Shown here: positions 1 to 6,991 of the stretch, in pieces
Layout: every line of letters begins with the position of its first letter
How positions within the stretch are numbered: the first letter of the stretch is position 1
Assembly: GCA_947460345.1 (NCBI GenBank)
Contig: CANHGM010000004.1
Location: 60,624-124,623 of the forward strand
DNA from: Bacteroidota bacterium
GTDB taxonomy: Bacteria > Bacteroidota > Bacteroidia > UKL13-3
Direction: 5' to 3'
DNA: 64,000 bases
Notes under the pieces: generated by a model
Told to the model about the DNA's origin: nothing
What the model saw: the letters and a program-made list of their open reading frames with translations, nothing else
Databases searched by the model: none
Position numbers and translations under genes: made by a program

Positions 1-2
1 CT

Positions 3-35
3 GCAGTTATATTAGCAACTGAAGCAAACAAATAA
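3..35 (+). CDS. C-terminal tail of an upstream ORF (partial)
   Basis: Frame 3 is open from the window edge and ends at a TAA at 33-35, encoding the tail AVILATEANK. The stop lies 4 bp before the ATG of the TonB-like gene, so an operon partner is likely. In Bacteroidota the gene before such a TonB-like protein is often exbD, but this tail is too short to identify, and the other two frames are also open to the edge for a few codons. Confidence 0.3.
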   Translation, partial: AVILATEANK

Positions 36-39
36 ACAA

Positions 40-861
40 ATGATTATTCAATCTAATATTGGGTCATCTTCTAAAGAAGGAAAAAGCTGGGGTTTGATTG
101 CCACTATTGGTTTTCATGCTTTAATACTTGCTTTAATTTTATTGTTAGTTATACCAGAACCTGAATCACATCCATTAGACCCAGTTATTATGGTAAATTT
201 TGGAGACCCTGATATGGGTGGTCCCAGCACTGAAATGGCAGGAGGAAGCGGAGCTGAAGCCACTTCAGAAAGCGAACCCGTTGAAAGTCCTTTAGAGAAT
301 AATGAAGAAATTATTGATAATCCAAATGCAGATGTAGTTGTAAATGCACCTAAGAAGACTGAAAAAACTACTACGACTAAAGCCAAACCTACCAAAGTAG
401 AGACTCCTAAAGAAAGGAAGCCAGAAGAGGGTAGTACCTTTAACAAAAAAGGTAGAACTAAAAAAGGCACAGGTGATGGGAATAGCAATGGGCCTGGTAG
501 TTCTGAAGGTAGAGGAGATGGATTGATACCTGGAGAACAGGGCAGTCCAAATGGAACGATAGACGGAACCAAAGACGGTAATGATCATTTAAAAGCTCAA
601 TACAGACCCAAACAGATCAAGAAAGCTGTATTTGAGGATGAAGAAACTGACGATCCCAATCCTAAAAAAATGTATGTAATTGTTACAGTAGATTGTAGTG
701 GTGTTATCAAGAAAGTGAGTATTGATACTAAAAATCCATCTGACACTAAAAACTTTAAGTATATTAAAAACAAGTTGATAGGCGAAAAGTATTTTGATGC
801 GAGAGACAACTGTAAAGGTTTTGCACAGTGGCCATGGGAGATAGTGATTACTCCTAACTAA
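40..861 (+). CDS. TonB-like energy transducer / periplasmic-spanning protein
   Basis: A 273-residue protein built like TonB or TolA. It has a short cytoplasmic N-terminus, one membrane segment at about residues 19-41, a long low-complexity spacer (about 60-190, rich in Gly, Ser, Lys, Thr and Glu), and a small C-terminal domain (about 200-273) with the strand motif YVIVTVDCSGVIKKVSID, typical of TonB-type C-terminal folds. Known TonB-like proteins pass proton-motive force from ExbB/ExbD to outer-membrane receptors. The spacer is Gly/Ser rich rather than the classical Pro-Lys repeat. The partner receptor is unknown and no exbB or exbD is visible in the window, so the transducer role is inferred from architecture. 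It ends 4 bp before the stop of the convergent porin gene. Confidence 0.65.
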   Translation: MIIQSNIGSSSKEGKSWGLIATIGFHALILALILLLVIPEPESHPLDPVIMVNFGDPDMGGPSTEMAGGSGAEATSESEPVESPLENNEEIIDNPNADVVVNAPKKTEKTTTTKAKPTKVETPKERKPEEGSTFNKKGRTKKGTGDGNSNGPGSSEGRGDGLIPGEQGSPNGTIDGTKDGNDHLKAQYRPKQIKKAVFEDEETDDPNPKKMYVIVTVDCSGVIKKVSIDTKNPSDTKNFKYIKNKLIGEKYFDARDNCKGFAQWPWEIVITPN

Positions 862-865
862 AGAA

Positions 866-2155
866 TTACAATCTAAAGTTTATAGCAAACAATATATTAT
901 GTTGTTGTTTTCTTAAATCGGGGATGAAACTTCCGGGTGTTCCTTGCCAACCATCGCTTGAGGTAGTGCCATTGACCCCTGCATAATAAGGGGTATTTGA
1001 AAACCGGCTACACCATTCAGCTCTAAAAGTGATATTTTCATTAGGCATCCAATCTACACATATAGCTGTTTCCCATGCTTTGAAATCAGCATGATCCCAA
1101 GTTGTTTTTGGGTAAAATTCGCCACTAGGCAAAGGGGGCATCACTAAATATCTACCTGGGTTTGAAATATAACCACCTCTGATAGTTGCAGCCCATGTAT
1201 TTTTATTGAACCATATTCTATTGGCTACATTAGTTCCTATAAACATATAGTTGGGTGTTTCAGGGATAGATATAAATCCAGGTCTTATCGTTTGATTTCC
1301 GTAATGGTTATTAATACTAATGGCAGCTTTGCTTATACCTTTTTTGTTTTCTTTATTTATATATTGAAATTGAATTGAGTGGTCGTGATGAAAACGTCTT
1401 AAATTGATTTCTTTGTTGTCGTGGCCCCAATATATATCAGCATCAAACACCCAATTTTGAGTTGGTCTGTAATTGATACTAAGCACTTGCCCAAAACCCT
1501 CGTGATATTTAGCGTAAGTCTGCCAACCATTCACAAGTTGATAGTCTATTTCAAGTTTTTCTGTTGGATATATTTGGCATCTAATTCCAGTGAAATAATA
1601 CGGAGTGAAATCAGCCACAAAAGCATGTTGATAATTCCAATTCTCTTGAGAGAGGAAGCTTTCTTGACCTATGGGAGAAGTTAAAATACCCATTTCTATA
1701 TTGAGGCCATTCCACTTGTCAAAATGATAGCCAGCTGCTGCTTCTCTTATGTTTCTTAAATTGCTAATTGACTCGTTCCAACCCCTTGATTTTGATGAAT
1801 CAGCATCGTTTACTTGGGTTAAAATTTGACCAGTATGGTAATAAAATCTGGCAATAATATTTTTATAATTAGTACTTAAACCAAAGCTTAAATGATTGGG
1901 AACGATTTCGTTGTGTCTAGCAACACCTGTAGAGCCAACCAAAACATGGTCGTCAGGTTGGTTGAAACTAAAATTATAGTATGTATCGAAATATATCATA
2001 CCTTGGATAGTTTCATTTTTTAGTAAAAAGTTTTTTTGACGATTTACTCCGTTTAGCCATGTAAAATCACCAAAAGCAAATGGTTCTTTTTTTGACTGAG
2101 CAGATAAGAGCTCTAAAGAAAAAATATATACAATAAAAAGCAGTCGAAGTCTCAT
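866..2155 (-). CDS. Outer-membrane beta-barrel porin, BBP2-like
   Basis: A 429-residue exported protein. A signal peptide covers about residues 1-19 (cleavage near LLSAQ-S), followed by alternating amphipathic strands rich in Tyr, Trp and Asn and a C-terminal aromatic strand ending in FAINFRL, as expected for an outer-membrane barrel. Segments such as GYHFDKWNGLNIEMGI and SPIGQESFLSQENWNYQHA resemble the Bacteroidota family of putative beta-barrel porins (BBP2/OmpL-like). The likely role is a general or substrate-selective channel; the substrate cannot be inferred. It is a single gene transcribed towards the TonB-like gene, with a -7 element about 47 bp upstream. Confidence 0.7.
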   Translation of the reverse strand: MRLRLLFIVYIFSLELLSAQSKKEPFAFGDFTWLNGVNRQKNFLLKNETIQGMIYFDTYYNFSFNQPDDHVLVGSTGVARHNEIVPNHLSFGLSTNYKNIIARFYYHTGQILTQVNDADSSKSRGWNESISNLRNIREAAAGYHFDKWNGLNIEMGILTSPIGQESFLSQENWNYQHAFVADFTPYYFTGIRCQIYPTEKLEIDYQLVNGWQTYAKYHEGFGQVLSINYRPTQNWVFDADIYWGHDNKEINLRRFHHDHSIQFQYINKENKKGISKAAISINNHYGNQTIRPGFISIPETPNYMFIGTNVANRIWFNKNTWAATIRGGYISNPGRYLVMPPLPSGEFYPKTTWDHADFKAWETAICVDWMPNENITFRAEWCSRFSNTPYYAGVNGTTSSDGWQGTPGSFIPDLRKQQHNILFAINFRL

Positions 2156-2201
2156 GTTACTAGTTGCAAAGACATATATAGTTTGTTTGTCTTAACAAGT
2201 G

Positions 2202-2209
2202 CAAAAGTA
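2202..2209 (-). promoter_or_regulatory. Bacteroidota -7 element upstream of the porin gene
   Basis: TACTTTTG on the minus strand (TAnnTTTG consensus), 46 nt before the porin ATG. The match is exact, but no clear -33 TTG is visible. Confidence 0.45.
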
Positions 2210-2317
2210 TGTTAAATTGAAAGAAGCAGCAAATAATCAATAAGGGCAATAACATACATAAACGTAATTTAAATATACTATTCTAATATTTATTAACCAT
2301 ATTTGCAACAAGAACCC

Positions 2318-3469
2318 ATGGATATAATAGATAAAACAAGCACTATATTAATGTCTACATTGAATTTCTTTAGGAGAAGAGACACGATGAATATTGCTGA
2401 AAATGATCTGTTTTTAGAAAGTAATAATAGCTCTAAGATTCAATCAGCACCTCCAATTAAATTATATATATACGGAAACGGAATGTATAATGAATTAAAA
2501 GTAAACAGTGTTTCAGAGCTATGGCCACTAGTTGAGAAATACAAATCGCTTGGTAAAATATGGATTGATGTTGAAGGCAGAGGAGATTTAGCATTTATAC
2601 ATCAAATAGGTAAATATTTTGACTTGCATGAGTTAGAAATGGAAGATGTTTTTAATATACATCAAAGACCAAAGGTAGAGTATTACGACCATCATTTGTT
2701 TGTAATAAGTAGGATGATATATTTTAGTCAGACACACAAATCATTGATAAATGAGCAAGTTGCTTTTTTTGTTTTTGATAATATATTGTTGACTTTTCAA
2801 GAGGAACATGAAGATGCATTTGATGGGGTTAGAGAAAAGATGAAGAAAAACCATTCAATGCTTTGCAATGGCAATATTTTCTTTTTAGCATGGGCATTAA
2901 TGGATGCTATAATTGATCAATATTTTGTGATTTTAGATGATTTAGGTGTGAGGTTGGAAAAGATTGATAACCAGTTGTTACACAATCCACAAAAATCTAA
3001 TTTATTAGAAATACAATCGTTGAAAAGGGAGGTAATGTTTTTGAGAAAAGCGATATTGGCTGAACGAGATAAGTTTGCTGAAATTGAAAGGCATGATTTT
3101 GAATTGATTGATGCCAAAACCCGAATATATTTAAGAGATACATACGACCATACTTCGCAAATATTAGATATAATTGAAAGCCAGAAAGAGATTAGCTACT
3201 CATTGATGGAAGTATATTTAAGTGCACAAAATAATAAGATGAGTGAAGTAATGAAAGTGTTGACAGTTATATCTAGTGTGTTCATTCCATTGACTTTTAT
3301 AGTAGGCGTATATGGGATGAATTTTTCTAGAACTGACGCTCAAGGGAAAGATTTACCTTTAAATATGCCTGAATTGTATAGTCCCTATGGTTATATTGGT
3401 ATTGTAGCTATAATGATACTCATAGCTATAGTTCAAATTATCTATTTTAGAAGAAAAGGTTGGATATAA
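2318..3469 (+). CDS. corA: Magnesium/cobalt transporter CorA
   Basis: A 383-residue CorA-family divalent cation channel. The N-terminal two thirds form the cytoplasmic funnel domain (for example MEDVFNIHQRPKVEYYDHHLFVI), followed by the long stalk helix and two C-terminal membrane segments. The diagnostic YGMNF selectivity motif lies at about residues 332-336, and the basic tail FRRKGWI matches the family. ATG at 2318 is chosen over an upstream TTG; a later ATG at 2387 is also possible because the first 24 residues are poorly conserved in character. It stands alone and converges with the T9SS-protein operon, with only 9 bp between stop codons. Confidence 0.9.
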   Translation: MDIIDKTSTILMSTLNFFRRRDTMNIAENDLFLESNNSSKIQSAPPIKLYIYGNGMYNELKVNSVSELWPLVEKYKSLGKIWIDVEGRGDLAFIHQIGKYFDLHELEMEDVFNIHQRPKVEYYDHHLFVISRMIYFSQTHKSLINEQVAFFVFDNILLTFQEEHEDAFDGVREKMKKNHSMLCNGNIFFLAWALMDAIIDQYFVILDDLGVRLEKIDNQLLHNPQKSNLLEIQSLKREVMFLRKAILAERDKFAEIERHDFELIDAKTRIYLRDTYDHTSQILDIIESQKEISYSLMEVYLSAQNNKMSEVMKVLTVISSVFIPLTFIVGVYGMNFSRTDAQGKDLPLNMPELYSPYGYIGIVAIMILIAIVQIIYFRRKGWI

Positions 3470-3478
3470 TTAAGAAAT

Positions 3479-4435
3479 CTATTTAGCTGTAACAATAAAT
3501 TTTTTAGTAACAATAATTTGCCCATTGGCATAAAACGAATACATGTATATACCTTTTTTCAATAACTTAGACTTTAAAACGATTTTATTTTTGTGCGTGT
3601 CTACGGGTATTTTTTTTATTTCAAGGCCTTGCAAATTGTATATAATTAAGTTAGACTCGATGGTGTTTTGAGGTAGTGTATATGTAATAATGATTGGGCT
3701 TGTATATTCAAATGTTATAGGTTGCGAAATTTGATTAAAATCAGGGTTTGGGGTTCTTAATTCGAGTCGGTTTTTTAAGTCATTCATTTCATTTTGTTGT
3801 GTTTTTAAAGCTTCAACAAGAATGGGAATAAGTTCGGTGTAGCTAACGGCAAAAGTGTTGTCAGGAAGGTGTTGGACTAAGCTAGGCAATGTTGCTTCAG
3901 TTTCTAAGGCATCAAACCCAAAGCTTAGATTTTTAAAAGCGGGTATATATTTGTCAACGGCACCTGATTCGTTTTTTATATATGTAGGATAACTTTTATA
4001 GTACTGATATCCTTTAAGGTTGTTTAAAATGGAAATGGCGTTATTGATTTCGGTTTTGTTTTTTAGTTCGAATGTATCTAAAATATTGAAGTTTTTTCCT
4101 TTGTTATATATGTCACCTAATGAAGAAATAAAAAAGTTTTGATTGCCATTATAATCAACGGCCCAGTGTTTGGCATAAACTTGATTGGCTCTTGAAATAG
4201 ATACAGCTTCCCAATTGTTGCTGTGCCATTGATCAATGACTAAAGAAGGAAGTGAGAAGTTCTTTATTTGTAATTTGCCAGGGTTGAATAAAGGGGTGGG
4301 GCTGCCTATTATAACCGTGCTGCTTGGATTTGTTGGCTTGCATAAGAGTATATTTCCACCTTTTAACACTTTTATTTGGGCACTTATATTCAGTGAAATA
4401 TAGAATAAGAAGTTTATGATTAAAGTTTTTTTCAT
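3479..4435 (-). CDS. Secreted T9SS protein with tail-fibre/S74-like chaperone segment
   Basis: A 318-residue exported protein with a signal peptide at about 1-19. Residues 120-230 resemble the intramolecular chaperone (peptidase S74/tail-fibre) region found in Bacteroidota surface proteins, with the helix SYTELIPILVEALKTQQNEM followed by a short coiled coil. The last 75 residues are a T9SS type A sorting domain (NLIIYNLQGLEIKKI ... GIYMYSFYANGQ), which predicts secretion and surface attachment. It is the second gene of a two-gene operon, 4 bp after the GH16 gene. The S74 catalytic Ser-Lys pair cannot be placed with confidence, so self-cleavage is not claimed. Its function is unknown. Confidence 0.65.
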   Translation of the reverse strand: MKKTLIINFLFYISLNISAQIKVLKGGNILLCKPTNPSSTVIIGSPTPLFNPGKLQIKNFSLPSLVIDQWHSNNWEAVSISRANQVYAKHWAVDYNGNQNFFISSLGDIYNKGKNFNILDTFELKNKTEINNAISILNNLKGYQYYKSYPTYIKNESGAVDKYIPAFKNLSFGFDALETEATLPSLVQHLPDNTFAVSYTELIPILVEALKTQQNEMNDLKNRLELRTPNPDFNQISQPITFEYTSPIIITYTLPQNTIESNLIIYNLQGLEIKKIPVDTHKNKIVLKSKLLKKGIYMYSFYANGQIIVTKKFIVTAK

Positions 4436-4439
4436 TGTA

Positions 4440-5642
4440 TTAATTGTTGTTTACATCTATATATGTTTCAGATTCATCATGGGTTTCAAAACCTTCATCT
4501 AATATTATTTCTTCAGTAGCCCTTAGTTTTATATTTTGTTTTTTTAGTGATGAATTTTTACTCGATTTTAATGATGGTTTTGATTCTTTGCTAATAGTAA
4601 TAGATTGGTATATATGTTTAGCTATTTCATCATAGGTACTTTTGTTGGTATATATATAATTTTTGTTTTCAGTTGATTTTAGTTTGTAATAATGTATATA
4701 ATCAATTTCATAATAGAATGGGAATATTGTGTTTTCATTAGGAGAGCCATTAAATCCACTGCCTGCATATATATCTAAAATAATGTTCATAGAACACATC
4801 AAATCTTGTTTCCAATTGGTACTTCTTATAGCTATTCCATCCACATAAATAGTTAGATGTTCGGGCATCCATTCAAAACCAATGGTGTGGAATTTTCCAT
4901 CTTTAAAATCTATTTCAAAGTTTAATGGAGCATCCCAATTCATTTGATTTGTTTTTGGATTAAATCCCCAACCTATTAAATCCCATGCGTCATTTTGAGT
5001 TGGTCCTGCATTGTTTTTACCGCCATAGTGCACCGTAGGACAGAAAGTATATTCTTTATTAGTATTTACTTCAAACACATCAATTTCTTGATAAGGATTG
5101 TTGGGGTAGCATCTGCCTTTAATTAAATCATAAAACCAAAAATTAGGCATGATGCCTTTAGATGAAGTTTGTTCTTTGTCATAATTTGGCAATCTGAATT
5201 TGAGCTCATAATAACCAAACTTAGTAGATGTTTTAGAGATAAGTCCTGTTTCGGTATAGTCGTAATGTTTTTTTATAGGTTTGCCGTTATAAGGTGCATC
5301 AGAATATGGAGGAAAATCGAGAGCCCAGCAGCTGTTACAAGGGAAATTATACATACCAGGTTCCTTTTTTACAGCCAGAGAACATATACCATTGTTGACA
5401 TATATATTACTTCCGTCATCTTTATGATACCCTAAATGGTCTCCTTTGTTTCCACCTCCATAAAAAATATCCCATTTGTTTTGAAGATGAAAAACATAAT
5501 TGTCAGTAGTATAATTAAAATCGTCACTAACGGCGGTGTCTAAAATCCAAACTGAGTCGAAAGGTGGAAGATTTATAGGGGTTTGAGAAAATAATCTTAT
5601 TGAAAAAAGAAAGAAAAATATAAATGTCGTAATTTTTTTCAT
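4440..5642 (-). CDS. Secreted glycoside hydrolase family 16 (beta-glucanase-like)
   Basis: A 400-residue exported enzyme. The signal peptide spans about 1-19. A GH16 jelly-roll domain covers about 35-315 and carries the signature EIDVFE, giving nucleophile Glu186, Asp188 and acid/base Glu191. Flanking motifs GLISKTSTKFGYYELKFRLP and FEWMPEHLTIYVDGI also match. GH16 enzymes cut beta-1,3/1,4-glucans or marine galactans; the exact substrate cannot be read here. The last 35 residues (IKLRATEEIILDEGFETHDE) resemble the 3-coathanger stack domain seen before sorting domains, but no T9SS sorting domain follows. It is first gene of an operon with the T9SS protein 4 bp downstream. Confidence 0.85.
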   Translation of the reverse strand: MKKITTFIFFFLFSIRLFSQTPINLPPFDSVWILDTAVSDDFNYTTDNYVFHLQNKWDIFYGGGNKGDHLGYHKDDGSNIYVNNGICSLAVKKEPGMYNFPCNSCWALDFPPYSDAPYNGKPIKKHYDYTETGLISKTSTKFGYYELKFRLPNYDKEQTSSKGIMPNFWFYDLIKGRCYPNNPYQEIDVFEVNTNKEYTFCPTVHYGGKNNAGPTQNDAWDLIGWGFNPKTNQMNWDAPLNFEIDFKDGKFHTIGFEWMPEHLTIYVDGIAIRSTNWKQDLMCSMNIILDIYAGSGFNGSPNENTIFPFYYEIDYIHYYKLKSTENKNYIYTNKSTYDEIAKHIYQSITISKESKPSLKSSKNSSLKKQNIKLRATEEIILDEGFETHDESETYIDVNNN

Positions 5643-5759
5643 AGAAAATATTTATACAGGATATAAACCACGAAGCTACTATTTTAATTTATTAAGTATG
5701 TAATAGTTTTTTTAATAATTATTCTCAAATATTTTAAACCAAATCTAAAAATTATTGTT

Positions 5760-5767
5760 TAATTTTG
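5760..5767 (+). promoter_or_regulatory. Bacteroidota -7 element for the Nfu gene
   Basis: Exact TAATTTTG (TAnnTTTG), 25 nt before the Nfu ATG. Confidence 0.5.
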
Positions 5768-5792
5768 TAGACTCATTCTAAATAACGAATTT

Positions 5793-6368
5793 ATGACAAC
5801 CGAAACCAATAAATCATTTGTGACTATTTATACAGAAGCTACACCCAATCCTGAAACAATGAAGTTTGTTGCAAACAGGATGATATTAGCTTTAGACAGT
5901 GCTGATTTTCCAACCAAAGAAAGTGCAGTTGATGTTAGCCCATTGGCATTAAAATTATTTGAATTTAATTTTGTGAATGGTGTTTTTATCATGAACAATT
6001 TTGTGACAGTAACCAGAAAACCTGAGGTAGTGTGGGATGAAGTAGCTCCAATTTTAAGAGAGTATATAAAAGCATGGTTAGACGAAGGAAGACCGGTGGT
6101 AACTAAAACCGAATCGGTATTTGATGAAAATGACAGTGAACCCGTTAGAAAAATTAAAGAGTTATTAGACAATCATGTGAAACCTGCAGTAGAAATGGAC
6201 GGTGGGATGATTTCGTTTAAGAGTTTTGAGAATGGAATAGTTACCGTAGTTATGAAAGGTTCATGTAGTGGATGTCCGTCAAGCACTATAACCTTAAAAT
6301 CTGGAATTGAAAATCTATTGAAACGTATGGTACCAGAAGTGATTGAAGTAGTAGCTGAAGCTGCTTAA
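5793..6368 (+). CDS. Nfu-type iron-sulfur cluster carrier protein
   Basis: A 191-residue two-domain Nfu protein. The N-terminal Nfu_N domain (about 8-95, starting FVTIYTEATPNPETMKFVAN) is the alphaproteobacterial/mitochondrial/Bacteroidota type. The C-terminal NifU-like domain (about 115-190) has the cluster-binding Cys158-x-x-Cys161 in GSCSGCPSS. Such proteins bind a 4Fe-4S cluster between two subunits and hand it to apo-proteins in the cytosol. The gene is monocistronic, with its own -7 element and a strong hairpin terminator right after the stop. Confidence 0.92.
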   Translation: MTTETNKSFVTIYTEATPNPETMKFVANRMILALDSADFPTKESAVDVSPLALKLFEFNFVNGVFIMNNFVTVTRKPEVVWDEVAPILREYIKAWLDEGRPVVTKTESVFDENDSEPVRKIKELLDNHVKPAVEMDGGMISFKSFENGIVTVVMKGSCSGCPSSTITLKSGIENLLKRMVPEVIEVVAEAA

Positions 6369-6387
6369 TCCTTCATAAAAAATATAT

Positions 6388-6420
6388 AAAATGCTGCTAG
6401 AAATAGTGGCATTTTTTTTT
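6388..6420. terminator. Rho-independent, probably bidirectional terminator
   Basis: A 9-bp stem (ATGCTGCTA pairing with TAGTGGCAT, two G-U pairs) closed by a GAAA tetraloop, with nine T's on the plus strand and an A-rich left flank. It sits in the 50 bp between the convergent nfu and dtd genes and could stop transcription from both. Confidence 0.8.
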
Positions 6421-6871
6421 ATATCCTGTTCTTGCTGTCAATGATAATGGTAACAGGGCCATCATTTATTAAACTCACTTGCATATCAGCACCGAAAACA
6501 CCCGTTCTACTTTCTTTTTCCATCAATAGGTCACATTCTTGAATAAATTTTTGGTATAAGGGAATAGCTTGTTCAGGTCTGGCTGCGGTTATAAAAGATG
6601 GTCTATTGCCTTTGGCTGTGAGGGCATGTAACGTAAATTGACTAACGATGAGCAATTCACCACCTATATCTTTTACAGATACATTCATTTTACCATCAGG
6701 GTCTGAAAAAATACGCATAGAGGTGATTTTTTGAGTTAACCAATTTATATCATTTTCATCGTCGAGTGTCTCAATGCCTAATAAAATCAATAGGCCATTG
6801 TCTATTTTTGAATGGATAATACCATTTATAGATACAGAAGCTGAGCTAACCCTTTGTAAAACTGCTTTCAT
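6419..6871 (-). CDS. dtd: D-aminoacyl-tRNA deacylase
   Basis: A 150-residue DTD, full length for the family. It hydrolyses D-amino acids (and Gly) mischarged on tRNA and so protects translation. The start MKAVLQRVSSASVSING and both active-site motifs are present: SQFTL at about residues 78-82 and the cis-Gly-Pro loop NDGPVT near 137-142. The gene is alone, convergent with nfu, and its TAA overlaps the end of the terminator T-run. Confidence 0.95.
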   Translation of the reverse strand: MKAVLQRVSSASVSINGIIHSKIDNGLLILLGIETLDDENDINWLTQKITSMRIFSDPDGKMNVSVKDIGGELLIVSQFTLHALTAKGNRPSFITAARPEQAIPLYQKFIQECDLLMEKESRTGVFGADMQVSLINDGPVTIIIDSKNRI

Positions 6872-6881
6872 AATTGCTATG

Positions 6882-6889
6882 CAAACATA
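6882..6889 (-). promoter_or_regulatory. Bacteroidota -7 element for dtd
   Basis: Exact TATGTTTG on the minus strand, ending 10 nt before the dtd ATG, implying a very short 5' UTR. Confidence 0.5.
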
Positions 6890-6969
6890 CTAAACATGTG
6901 CTTACAATATTATCAATCTAGATTTTTAATTATTCAACAATCCATCACGCTTATACAACTTATTATACT

Positions 6970-6977
6970 TAAATTTG
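6970..6977 (+). promoter_or_regulatory. Bacteroidota -7 element for uvrA
   Basis: Exact TAAATTTG, ending 14 nt before the uvrA ATG. Confidence 0.5.
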
Positions 6978-6991
6978 TTGCTAATATATAG

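Noticed and set aside
114..572. Long open frame opposite the TonB-like gene
   Set aside because: It mirrors the low-complexity spacer of the real gene and gives a composition-biased Ser/Pro/Leu product with no signal or motif.
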